Shown in pieces: positions 17,442-25,422 of a stretch of DNA of 48,601 nt. Each line of letters opens with the position of its first letter. The stretch's first letter is position 1. The DNA comes from JARBUG01 sp035628915 (GTDB lineage Bacteria; Bacillota; Sulfobacillia; Symbiobacteriales; Symbiobacteriaceae). Location: positions 1-48,601 of the forward strand of contig DASPIW010000051.1 of assembly GCA_035628915.1 (NCBI GenBank). The letters run 5' to 3'. The position numbers and the translations under genes were made by a program. The notes beneath the pieces are model-generated. The model was not told where the DNA came from. It did not search any database and saw only the letters and a list, made by a program, of their open reading frames with translations.

Positions 17442-18790
17442 GCGGCCTCCTCCTCTCGCCCCTCAAGCGATCGGACAGCAATCGCTACCCACACCCATGA
17501 AAAAAGTTCCGCCATGCCGTCAGCGTCGCCAAAGAGACCTGATATTTCAAAGAAATCTCGGATCGGCATGCACAGGACGGATATCAGCAAAGCCGCTGAC
17601 AACAAAGAGAGCTTTTCTCTACGGCGGTACGCCTTTACCATTATAAGGACAAAGAACCCGACGACAGGAGCCGTTCCGACCAGGCCCACCTCGGCAAGGT
17701 TGTTCAAAATCATGTTATGGGCCTGGCCCGCAAGGTTTTCGTCCAACCCCGTTTGCCGCCGTAATTCGTCAAGCAGAGCGAACTGCTCAACACCCTGAGA
17801 AAAGGTTCCAGGGCCCCAACCGAGCCCGGGGTGTCTTTCGAATTTTTCCCAACCGATTTCCATCAGAATGGCCCGACCGTCACCGGAACCGCTCAGAACG
17901 CCGCTGGCAAGTAAGGCGCTGCCGACGAGGGCGGCCAATAGGAGTGCCATGGTAGCTGACCAGGCCCGCTTCGGACTGTTGCGCAAAAGCAACCATGTGC
18001 CAAAGAGTACGCCTTCGCAAAGCAGGAAGAGATCGGCCGAGCGAGAGTTGGAAAATGCTACGGCGATTACCGCTAACGCAGTGCCTCCCCCCGTCACTGC
18101 CTTCATGAGGACCGACTTTACCTGCAAGAAAAGGGCAGCAGCCGGCAAGGCCACCAGACTCAATAGAAATGCGATGACGTTGAGGTTTATCCCTTGATTC
18201 CACAAGGCGAACTTCATAGCCCGATCGAACAGCCCCCACCGAAGGCCACCGTAGTATGAGTAATAGGCTGCCAGAACTATGACCGCCAAGCCTGCTGTCG
18301 CTCCGATGCTGTGCAAGACGACCTTAGGGACGAGCCCAGGCGAAAGCGCGATGTAGGTTGCGACAAAGAGCACCAGGACGATCCCGTAGTGAAGGAGATT
18401 TTCCGCAGCAATATCCGGGTACGGTGAAAAGACGGCGCTAAGGGCTCTGGCGGCCAAGAACAGCGCCCACCACACGAGAATTGACCGGAATTCACTGCCT
18501 ATTAGGTGCTGCCTACTGGAAACCAACTTGGCTCCCGCCACGATCGCGGTGAACGCGACGGAACCCCACATGGCCAAGCCTGCTAGGTCCATGTTGATGG
18601 CAAGCAGCATGAGCGAGTACACGGGAAGATACAAGATCGTCGGCACCTTAAGCCCCAGGGCAAAGACCAATCCACCCACGACAGTCAAGGAAATTAGATG
18701 CGTAGGCGACATGGCTATCAGCCCTACGACCAGACCAAGCACCAGGACACTGACTAGCACGAAGCCTCTTCGATCAAACGAGGCAATCAA
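17438..18790 (-). CDS. O-antigen ligase/Wzy-like polymerase family membrane protein
   Basis: This protein has about 450 residues and 11-12 hydrophobic segments. The large external loop carries HPGLGWGPGTFSQG (about 325) and GQAHNMILNNLAEVGLVG. The AHN motif contains the His that is conserved in the Wzy_C/O-antigen ligase family. It probably polymerises repeat units, or ligates them to a carrier, on the outer face of the membrane. TTG is chosen because AAGGG is 10 nt upstream and it forms a TTGA overlap with the preceding stop, the same junction style as its neighbours; a GTG three codons earlier lies on the Shine-Dalgarno sequence. It ends 4 nt inside the heparinase gene. Confidence 0.85.
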   Translation of the reverse strand: MIASFDRRGFVLVSVLVLGLVVGLIAMSPTHLISLTVVGGLVFALGLKVPTILYLPVYSLMLLAINMDLAGLAMWGSVAFTAIVAGAKLVSSRQHLIGSEFRSILVWWALFLAARALSAVFSPYPDIAAENLLHYGIVLVLFVATYIALSPGLVPKVVLHSIGATAGLAVIVLAAYYSYYGGLRWGLFDRAMKFALWNQGINLNVIAFLLSLVALPAAALFLQVKSVLMKAVTGGGTALAVIAVAFSNSRSADLFLLCEGVLFGTWLLLRNSPKRAWSATMALLLAALVGSALLASGVLSGSGDGRAILMEIGWEKFERHPGLGWGPGTFSQGVEQFALLDELRRQTGLDENLAGQAHNMILNNLAEVGLVGTAPVVGFFVLIMVKAYRRREKLSLLSAALLISVLCMPIRDFFEISGLFGDADGMAELFSWVWVAIAVRSLEGREEEAA

Positions 18791-20112
18791 AGCCGCCACA
18801 CCCTTAAGCCGACTGCTGCTGCATTCGGGTCGTCAAACCAGTTTCGGGTGTCGATTACAACCGGATTCGGTCCCATACGCTTGACAAGTTCGATCGCCGT
18901 GGGCAGCAAGACCTTGCGTTGCTTTGCCAGCAAGACCAAAGCTGAAGCGCCTTGGAGACAGTCCTCGAGTCGTTCCTGGTGGTAAGGCAAGCTCCGCGGA
19001 ACCTCAGGGTCGTACGCCGAAACCGTACAGCCCGCTTCAATCAACTTTTCGCAGACAGCTATGGCCGGGCTCAGCCGTGCATCGGAAGAAAAGTCCTTCA
19101 TGGCCAAGCCAATGACTGCTACCTTCTTGGGCGCCTGGGTGGCTGCCATCTCAAGCATGACCCTGTCTGCAATCAAAGAAGGGACTTGGTCGTTAATGTT
19201 CCGGGCCACTCGGAGAAGTGTCAGGTCAACACCCAGCTCTTCTGCCTTGGGTTCGAGGTAGTAAAGTGCATTTGGCAGGCAGAAGCCGCCAACACCAGGC
19301 CCGGGCTGGAGGAGATTAACGCGCTTGTGGGTATTCGAACACTCAATTAGTTCCGAGGCGTTCACTCCCATGGCCTCGCACATACGTGCAAAGACCTGCA
19401 CCATGGCGATGTTTACATCGCGTTGGACATTCTCTACAACCTTGCTCAATTCGGCGATTCGAACCCTATCCACACGAACAACCGGAGCCGATACGATTTG
19501 GGAAAGGAGTTTTTCAGCGCGAACTAAGCTTTCCTCGTCACAGCCAGCCACCAGGGTAGGCATCTCCGCAAATTCCCGGAAGGCGGCACCTTCCGCAATT
19601 CGCTCTGGTGCGTAGGCGAGGAAGAAGTCCCGCCCCAACCTTTTCCCGGTTCGTTCAAGCATAGGGAGGATGCGCTCTTCCGTGGTGCCCGGAACGACCG
19701 TACCACGGATTAAGACCAGCGCCCCGTCCTCAACATTTTTGGCAATGGTGTCTACGACCTGATCCAACGGTTCGAAGATCAGGCAACCGTCCTTTACAGG
19801 GATGCCAACGGTTACGATGATGGACGATGCCATCCTGATGGCTGAGCCAACATCAGACGTTGCAAAAAAGGTACCCTTACGCTGGCACTCCCTTATGATG
19901 TCTTGAATCGACTGACCCTCTGCTTCCTCAAGCAGAACCGACCGGCATGCCTGAAGTTCTGCCACAAGCGCCGCGTTTATATCCGCACCCACTACACGAT
20001 ACCCCTTCCGGGAGTAGCTCAGGGCAAGCGGAAGTCCTACGAAGCCCAATCCGATGACTACAACGTCTACTCTCTTTGTGAGCGTACTCAGTACCGCTTG
20101 AGTTTCAGCCAT
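18787..20112 (-). CDS. Nucleotide-sugar dehydrogenase (UDP-glucose/UDP-ManNAc DH family)
   Basis: This protein of about 441 residues oxidises a UDP- (or GDP-) sugar C6 alcohol to the uronic acid with two NAD+. The NAD site is VIGLGFVGLPLALSYSRKG (about 19-37), and FFLAYAPERIAEG lies in the central region. The catalytic Cys is in GPGVGGFCLPNALYY, and the C-terminal UDP-binding domain has VAVIGLAMKDFSSDARLSPA. The GPGVGGxC context is nearer to the WecC/TviB group than to UDP-glucose dehydrogenase, but substrate cannot be assigned safely. ATG at 20112 has AAGGG 10 nt upstream; a TTG three codons earlier lies too close. Confidence 0.88.
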   Translation of the reverse strand: MAETQAVLSTLTKRVDVVVIGLGFVGLPLALSYSRKGYRVVGADINAALVAELQACRSVLLEEAEGQSIQDIIRECQRKGTFFATSDVGSAIRMASSIIVTVGIPVKDGCLIFEPLDQVVDTIAKNVEDGALVLIRGTVVPGTTEERILPMLERTGKRLGRDFFLAYAPERIAEGAAFREFAEMPTLVAGCDEESLVRAEKLLSQIVSAPVVRVDRVRIAELSKVVENVQRDVNIAMVQVFARMCEAMGVNASELIECSNTHKRVNLLQPGPGVGGFCLPNALYYLEPKAEELGVDLTLLRVARNINDQVPSLIADRVMLEMAATQAPKKVAVIGLAMKDFSSDARLSPAIAVCEKLIEAGCTVSAYDPEVPRSLPYHQERLEDCLQGASALVLLAKQRKVLLPTAIELVKRMGPNPVVIDTRNWFDDPNAAAVGLRVWRL

Positions 20113-20159
20113 TGCTCCCAATCCCTTCGGCGAAATCTAATGCGGTGCGATAGACTGGG

Positions 20160-20783
20160 CTAATGCGCGCCCCGCCGTTTTGTTACTACGGAGACAGTTT
20201 GAATGAGAATTCGGATGTCCAAGGTAGGAGAGCATTCACGCACGTACCGCAACTCGAGGTCGGCTCGTTGTGGATAAGCGATTTCGCTCCGACCTTCGAC
20301 CTGCCACAGGCCCGTCATTCCAGGCCTGACGGACAGCAGGTCTCGCTGGGTTTCGCGATACCACTCATCAATCTCCGCCTTGAGCAACGGCCTGGGACCT
20401 ACCAACGACATCTCCCCGACCAACACGTTCCAAAGCTGCGGAAGCTCGTCCAGACTGGTCTTCCGTAGCCACCTGCCGATAGGGGTAATCCGGGGGTCCT
20501 CTCCCTCCGGCAGTTTGTAACTATTTGCAGCGTATTTAGCATACAACTCCGGATTCCTGCGGAGCACGTCTTCAGCATCGCCCCGCATGGAACGGAATTT
20601 GACGATCTTGAATGGCTGCCCATTTCTCCCAACACGTTGCTGTCGGAAGAAGATCGGTCCGGGACTGGAACGTTTAATAATGGCGGCAATAATGAGAAAG
20701 ATTGGAGAAAGCAAAATCAGGCCAATCGCCGAGCCGATGAAGTCGACAATACGTTTAAATGCCTCATATATCCACGTCCGCAT
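20160..20783 (-). CDS. Initiating sugar-1-phosphate transferase (monotopic PGT)
   Basis: This 207-residue enzyme transfers a sugar-1-phosphate from UDP-sugar to undecaprenyl phosphate and starts the EPS unit. One N-terminal hydrophobic re-entrant helix (FIGSAIGLILLSPIFLIIAA, about 15-34) is followed by the catalytic core: GPIFFRQQRVG, FKIVKFRSM, the DELPQLWNVL helix, GEMSLVGPRP and RPGMTGLWQV. The protein is the short WcaJ/PglC-type core without the extra N-terminal membrane domain. GGGGGG is 9 nt before the ATG. It lies directly after galE (3 nt gap). The first sugar may be glucose, galactose or a modified form. Confidence 0.92.
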   Translation of the reverse strand: MRTWIYEAFKRIVDFIGSAIGLILLSPIFLIIAAIIKRSSPGPIFFRQQRVGRNGQPFKIVKFRSMRGDAEDVLRRNPELYAKYAANSYKLPEGEDPRITPIGRWLRKTSLDELPQLWNVLVGEMSLVGPRPLLKAEIDEWYRETQRDLLSVRPGMTGLWQVEGRSEIAYPQRADLELRYVRECSPTLDIRILIQTVSVVTKRRGAH

Positions 20784-20786
20784 GGA

Positions 20787-21773
20787 TCAACGCCCCCCGT
20801 ATCCGGATGGGTGGGTTCGGTGCCACTCCCATGCGGAACTCACGATATCAGTTAGCCCGCCTTTAGGAAGCCAGCCCAACTCCGCTCTTGCCTTTTCGGC
20901 CGATGCCACCAATACCGCCGGATCGCCGGCCCGCCGCTCTGCCGATGCCGCCGGAATGGAGTGCCCGGTAACAGAACGGGCCGCAGCCAGGACCTCTAGC
21001 ACGGAGTAACCCATCTGGCTGCCAAGGTTATACGAAACCGTGTTGCCACCCCGGCTCAGTCGCCCCATTGCAATGAGGTGGGCGTCGGCTAAATCGTTTA
21101 CATGAACATAGTCTCGTACGGCAGTACCGTCAGGTGTGGGATAGTTGGTACCGAAAACCGATACTGCATCACGCCTACCGAGAGCTACTTGGAGTACAAG
21201 CGGAATCAGGTGCGTCTCGGGTTGGTGATCTTCGCCGATTCTGCCCGATGGATCTGCTCCCGCAGCGTTAAAGTAGCGAAGGGCCACGCTCCGGAAGCCG
21301 TAAGCCTTTTCGTACCAATGCAAAACCCTTTCAAGCATGAGTTTGGATTCGCCATAAGGGTTTGTCGGGCGACACACGTGCTCTTCTGGAATTGGTACGA
21401 CTTCTGGCTCACCGTAAACAGCGGCTGTAGATGAGAGGACCATCCACGGAACACCACATTTGACCAGGCTATCGAAAAGGGTGATACCGCCCCTGACGTT
21501 GTTGTCAAAATAATCGGCAGGCTCCATCATTGAGACCCCTACGAGGCTCGCGGCCGCCAAATGGATACACCCATCAAAGGGAACCCGCTTTAACACAGAC
21601 TCCAGTTGCTCGGCATCCCTGACATCGCCAGTCAGCAGCTCTGCGTCTGGCACAGCACCTGCATGGCCAGTAGATAAATTGTCATACACGAATGGCTCGT
21701 GCCCAGCCTCAAGCAGGCCCTGCACAACATGACTGCCGACGTAGCCTGCACCGCCAGTAACCAGAACGCGCAT
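20787..21773 (-). CDS. galE: UDP-glucose 4-epimerase
   Basis: This 328-residue short-chain dehydrogenase-type enzyme interconverts UDP-glucose and UDP-galactose. The NAD loop VTGGAGYVGSH is at 5-15, and YDNLSTGH and GDVRD follow. The catalytic triad is carried by SSTAAVYGEP and NPYGESK. RYFNAAGADPSGRIGE and the VRDYVHVNDLADAH stretch are classical for GalE. It is cotranscribed with galU upstream (20-nt gap) and the initiating transferase downstream, so it supplies UDP-galactose to the EPS pathway. Confidence 0.93.
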   Translation of the reverse strand: MRVLVTGGAGYVGSHVVQGLLEAGHEPFVYDNLSTGHAGAVPDAELLTGDVRDAEQLESVLKRVPFDGCIHLAAASLVGVSMMEPADYFDNNVRGGITLFDSLVKCGVPWMVLSSTAAVYGEPEVVPIPEEHVCRPTNPYGESKLMLERVLHWYEKAYGFRSVALRYFNAAGADPSGRIGEDHQPETHLIPLVLQVALGRRDAVSVFGTNYPTPDGTAVRDYVHVNDLADAHLIAMGRLSRGGNTVSYNLGSQMGYSVLEVLAAARSVTGHSIPAASAERRAGDPAVLVASAEKARAELGWLPKGGLTDIVSSAWEWHRTHPSGYGGR

Positions 21774-21793
21774 CCCAATACCCCCGGCCTCGG

Positions 21794-22681
21794 TTAATTT
21801 TGGCTGCCAATCCGCTCGCGGGAAATCAAGCTCTCCAAATACTCGCGGAAAGGTCCACCGACATCTGCTCGGCTTAACGCGATCTCCACCGTCGCCTGCA
21901 AGTACCCCAATTTCTCGCCCACATCGTAGCGGCGAGCCACGGGGTCAAACGCGTAAATCGGAGACGTCTCGCTCAACCGCTTCAGCCCATCCGTCAGTTG
22001 AATCTCGCAATTCCGGCCCGGCGCTTGAGTCGCCAATATGTCGAAAATGCCGGGGTTCAGCACATACCGGCCGATAATCGCCAGGTTCGAAGGCGCCTCT
22101 TCCACCGTCGGCTTCTCCACCAGATCCAGCGCCTGGTACCGGCGTTCGCCCAGGCGGGCAGGGCGAATCACGCCGTACCGCCGCACATCTGACCACGGCA
22201 CCTCGTTCACACCGATCACAGAGCCGCCGGTCTCCGCCTGCATATCAATGAGCTGCTGAAGGCAGGGCTTCTCCCCGGTATAGAACTCATCGCCCAGCAG
22301 TACGGCAAAGGGCTCATTGCCCACATGCCGGCGGGCTTGGTAAATGGCGTGGCCCAGCCCCAACTGCTCTTTTTGGCGGATGAAATGGATGTCCGCCATA
22401 TTACCGAGGTCCCGGACCGTGGACGCCATATCCGTCTTGTTGCCACGGGTGAGCACTGTCTCGAGCTCCACAGACCGATCGAAGTGATCTTCAATCGCGC
22501 GCTTGCCGCGCCCGGTGATGATGAGGATATCTTCAATACCGGACGCAATCGCTTCCTCGACGACGTACTGAATAATGGGCGTATCGACCAGGGGCAGCAT
22601 CTCTTTGGGCTGGGCCTTTGTCGCAGGCAGGAACCGGGTCCCCCAGCCGGCTGCTGGGATCACTGCTTTGCGGACACGCAC
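21794..22681 (-). CDS. galU: UTP-glucose-1-phosphate uridylyltransferase
   Basis: This 295-residue enzyme makes UDP-glucose from glucose-1-phosphate and UTP. Visible motifs are VIPAAGWGTRFLPATKAQPK near the N-terminus, PIIQYVVEEAI, the FIRQKEQLGLGHAI nucleotide loop, LLGDEFY, LVEKPTVEEAPSN and GRYVLNPGIF. The GTG at 22681 is chosen because AAGGAG lies 9 nt upstream and gives the usual start, MRVRKAVIPAAG. In-frame upstream TTG/ATG codons lie at or before that Shine-Dalgarno sequence. Its glucose-1-phosphate could come from the phosphohexomutase at 1396-3105. Confidence 0.94.
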   Translation of the reverse strand: MRVRKAVIPAAGWGTRFLPATKAQPKEMLPLVDTPIIQYVVEEAIASGIEDILIITGRGKRAIEDHFDRSVELETVLTRGNKTDMASTVRDLGNMADIHFIRQKEQLGLGHAIYQARRHVGNEPFAVLLGDEFYTGEKPCLQQLIDMQAETGGSVIGVNEVPWSDVRRYGVIRPARLGERRYQALDLVEKPTVEEAPSNLAIIGRYVLNPGIFDILATQAPGRNCEIQLTDGLKRLSETSPIYAFDPVARRYDVGEKLGYLQATVEIALSRADVGGPFREYLESLISRERIGSQN

Positions 22682-22729
22682 CGCTGCCAACTCCTTCATC
22701 GACAAGCAAAGTCGAGTAGCCTGCTACCT

Positions 22730-23458
22730 TCAGTGGCTTCGTGAGCGCTCACCATCATGCGACTGATAGTAATAGTAGTAATAGTAACCTTCGCGCCCCT
22801 CCATCTGGACGCCGTCCAGCACCGCCCCCAGTACGTGAGCCTTCACCGCTTCCAGCGCTTGCTTGGCTCGCACCACCTGCTGCCGAGCTACTTTCCCGGC
22901 CCGGGTGACCATCACCACCCCCCCGACTTTGGGAGCGAGCACCGCTGCATCAGCCACGGCAAGCACGGGCGGGCTGTCGACAAGTACCATCTCGTAGTGC
23001 TCTTCCAGACTCCGGATAAACCGCTCCATCTTTCCGCTCCCGAGCAGCTCGGCCGGATTCGGCGGAATCGGGCCGCTGGTGACAACAGCCAGCCCGTTGA
23101 TCTCCGTCGTTCGCACGGCGCCCTCGCTCGCGGCACCCCCAACCAGGGCAGTGGTAAGGCCGGTGTAGTTGTCCAGCCCGAAAATCTTGGCCACCATCGG
23201 GCGCCGCAGATCCGCATCAACCAGACACACAGAAGCACCCGTCTGCGCAAACGCCACCGCCAGGTTGGCAACCACGGTGGACTTCCCTTCACCCGGCGAG
23301 GCCGAAGTCACCAGTATCGACTTCAGGGGCTTGTCCAGCCCCATAAACTGCAGATTCGTCCGCAGCACCCGGAAGGCTTCAGAGGGCGCCGCCATCGGAT
23401 CGCGATGGGTAATGAGCGCCTGTGCGGGAGTACGGGCAACCGTGGACCGCATGTTCAC
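22730..23458 (-). CDS. CpsD/CapB-type BY-kinase with C-terminal tyrosine cluster
   Basis: This 242-residue cytoplasmic tyrosine autokinase works with the adjacent YveK-like membrane activator to set EPS chain length. The segment SEAFRVLRTNLQFMG is typical of the family. Walker A is SASPGEGKSTVVANLA (about 54-69), Walker A' VCLVDADLRRP, and Walker B MVLVDSPPVLAVADA. The tail reads GREG followed by seven consecutive tyrosines and QSHDGERSRSH, the autophosphorylation cluster in unusually pure form. The GTG start overlaps the activator stop (GTGA), and an ATG two codons in is possible. No CpsB/Wzb-type phosphatase gene is found in the operon. Confidence 0.92.
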   Translation of the reverse strand: MNMRSTVARTPAQALITHRDPMAAPSEAFRVLRTNLQFMGLDKPLKSILVTSASPGEGKSTVVANLAVAFAQTGASVCLVDADLRRPMVAKIFGLDNYTGLTTALVGGAASEGAVRTTEINGLAVVTSGPIPPNPAELLGSGKMERFIRSLEEHYEMVLVDSPPVLAVADAAVLAPKVGGVVMVTRAGKVARQQVVRAKQALEAVKAHVLGAVLDGVQMEGREGYYYYYYYQSHDGERSRSH

Positions 23459-24210
23459 GCCCCCACCCCCTCCCCCGGCTTCTTGGCGGTCGACCGCCTC
23501 CGGTGCTGCCGCTGTGCCGGACTATCCTCCACGCTCATATCAATGACGGGGATAATGCCAAGGACGGGCAACCCAGCGTGACGGGTAACGTCCTCAGGCG
23601 TCTTGATCGAAGTGTCCAGATACTCCAGAAGAAACGCGATACCTACAGCAGCCATAAGACCAAGGACCACGGCAACCGCCGTGTTCATCATGGGTCGCGG
23701 CTTGATGGGCGAAACCGGCACGGTGGCCGGATCCACCACGACCACGTTCTCAACCTTCATATAAGTGCGGATTTGGTCCTTGAACGCCTCGGCGACGGCA
23801 TCAGCCCATTTGGCCGCCATGGCGGGGTTTTCATCCTCAATCGTGAACGAGAGAATCTCGGTATCACGAACGGGCGTAACGGTCAGCTTCTTCTGCACCT
23901 CGACTACGGTGATCTTGCCTTCCTGTCCCAGTCGCTCAATTGCGTCCGCCATGACGGCCCGGCTCTTGGCGACTTCCGCGTAGGTCTTGGTCAGATTCCG
24001 GTTCAGCATCAGGTCGTTGTAACTGATCTGCCCTGATCCTTCCTTGATGACCCACAAGGTAGTCGAAGCGCTATAGACGGGATTCAGTACGTACAAGCTA
24101 AGAATGCCTGCCGTCAGCCCGGCCACCAGGGGCAGGGCGACGATCATCCACCAACGCCGCTGCAGAACCCGGAATACTTCACGTAAATCCAGCTCATTCT
24201 GCTCCATCAT
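23455..24210 (-). CDS. YveK/Wzz-family chain-length regulator and BY-kinase activator
   Basis: This 251-residue membrane protein is the first gene of the EPS operon. It has an N-terminal ELDLREVFRVLQRRWWMIV followed by a membrane helix (about 20-42), an extracellular Wzz domain (about 45-165), the proline-rich PVSPIKPRPMMN before the second helix (about 178-197), and a basic cytoplasmic tail expected to activate the separate BY-kinase. This split arrangement is the Gram-positive CapA/CapB type. It is translationally coupled to the kinase by a GTGA overlap. A hairpin at 24255-24283 separates it from the SLH gene upstream on the same strand. Confidence 0.9.
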   Translation of the reverse strand: MMEQNELDLREVFRVLQRRWWMIVALPLVAGLTAGILSLYVLNPVYSASTTLWVIKEGSGQISYNDLMLNRNLTKTYAEVAKSRAVMADAIERLGQEGKITVVEVQKKLTVTPVRDTEILSFTIEDENPAMAAKWADAVAEAFKDQIRTYMKVENVVVVDPATVPVSPIKPRPMMNTAVAVVLGLMAAVGIAFLLEYLDTSIKTPEDVTRHAGLPVLGIIPVIDMSVEDSPAQRQHRRRSTAKKPGEGVGA

Positions 24211-24254
24211 GTAGGGAAGTCCCCCTCGGCTTGTGCCGGGCTCTTTGACAGGGA

Positions 24255-24283
24255 CCCGGCCTCTCCGTGCGAGAGAGGCCGGG
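24255..24283. terminator. Hairpin between the SLH gene and the EPS operon
   Basis: The 11-bp stem CCCGGCCTCTC / GAGAGGCCGGG has a 7-nt loop. A TTTT follows only on the plus strand. For the leftward transcript it could be a weak terminator or attenuator that sets how far SLH transcription enters the EPS genes. Confidence 0.55.
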
Positions 24284-24318
24284 CTTTTCGTGCTCTCAAT
24301 TGGTTCCCGGCCGTCTTA

Positions 24319-24987
24319 TTACTTGGCGCCGAGGATGCGGTCGACCAGAAGGGCCAGCTCCGCACGGGTCAGAATGTTGCCAGGCCGGAAGGTGCGCACG
24401 CCGTCGTCCAGGTAACCCTTGAAGATGCCGAGGTCATACAGGGCCTTCATGACACCGCGGTCCTCGGGGGAAGCAGCATCAAAGTCAGCAAACGGATAGT
24501 CGGCAGCATTCGTGACCGGCTGGACCTCCACGCCCAGGGCCCGGCCCAGCAGGCGGGCAAACTCCACACGGCTCATGTCGCGCTCAATGCTGGCGTGAAT
24601 GTCGACCAGGCCGGCATCCTTCATCTTGGACATCGCCTGGTCAGGCGTGTCATCCTTGGCCGCAATGCCCAGCACCTTGGCAAAGACGGCGACGCCCTCG
24701 CCGCCCGACACGTTGGCCTCCGGCTTGAAATCCCCGCCGGCATCCGGCTTCAGCAGACCGGACTGGACGAGGACGGTGACCGAGCCGGCGAACCAGTCAG
24801 TCGGTTTCACGTCCTGGACCCCCGCCTGCTCCAGTTCCTGCTGGACCTGTTGGATCGGCTTATTCACGCCGGCAGCCTGCTGGTCACTATAGACGGCACC
24901 CGGAACCGTGGGAGCAGCCATGGCAGTACTAGCGCTAGCAACAACGGTGGCCACAATCAGTGCGGTAGTCCACTTGCGAATCGTCAT
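24319..24987 (-). CDS. Secreted S-layer-homology (SLH) domain protein
   Basis: This 222-residue protein has a signal peptide, MTIRKWTTALIVATVVASAS, ending TAMA-A. The mature part is at least two SLH modules. One is around DWFAGSVTVLVQSGLLKP with the FKPEANVSGGEGVAVFAKVL strand, and the other is at the C-terminus with YPFADFD, GVMKALYDLGIFKGY and FRPGNILTRAELALLVDRIL. SLH domains bind pyruvylated secondary cell-wall polymer. No other domain is present, so it may be a small S-layer anchor or adaptor. The start is fixed by AAGGAGGGAG about 10 nt upstream; a frame extension of 20 codons has no signal-peptide logic. It lies just ahead of the EPS operon on the same strand. Confidence 0.85.
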   Translation of the reverse strand: MTIRKWTTALIVATVVASASTAMAAPTVPGAVYSDQQAAGVNKPIQQVQQELEQAGVQDVKPTDWFAGSVTVLVQSGLLKPDAGGDFKPEANVSGGEGVAVFAKVLGIAAKDDTPDQAMSKMKDAGLVDIHASIERDMSRVEFARLLGRALGVEVQPVTNAADYPFADFDAASPEDRGVMKALYDLGIFKGYLDDGVRTFRPGNILTRAELALLVDRILGAK

Positions 24988-25422
24988 GATTTCAAATCTC
25001 CCTCCTTGTGCGACTATGCCAAATCCCAATATGTAAGCAGAACCCATTCAACCCAAACCTAATCAAATAGTGACATTCGCGTACCAATCTTTTTGGCCTG
25101 CGTAAGGTCTAATTAGCCACCAAATCCAGCATTCCTGCCCCATAACCAAATTTTAAGGACCTAATTATCTCCAGTACTATATTGGACCTGCCATTTCGAT
25201 GGCCGACGGAGGTGCAGGGACTGCAGGACAAAAGTCCTAGGCCTATTATCATCCAATACTAACGTATGCGGAATAGTTTTTGTCGCATAAAGTACAAAGT
25301 CGGAACCTTCCGTTCCCTCGATTATACTGCGGATGGCCAAGCTGTCGCCTCCCCCATCGGGGAGGAACTTCGTGTTGGTATGTCCAAAGGATAAAATAAT
25401 GAGGGAGGCGCAGTAAATCCCC
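24988..25422. other. AT-richer intergenic region with a doubtful small frame
   Basis: These 435 bases between the leftward SLH gene and the rightward MFS gene are clearly lower in GC than their surroundings. A minus-strand frame of 87 codons (25424-25161) has protein-like sequence (GSDFVLYATKTIPHTLVLDD) but no ribosome binding site. It could be a fragment of a lost gene. A consensus promoter could not be assigned. Confidence 0.4.
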
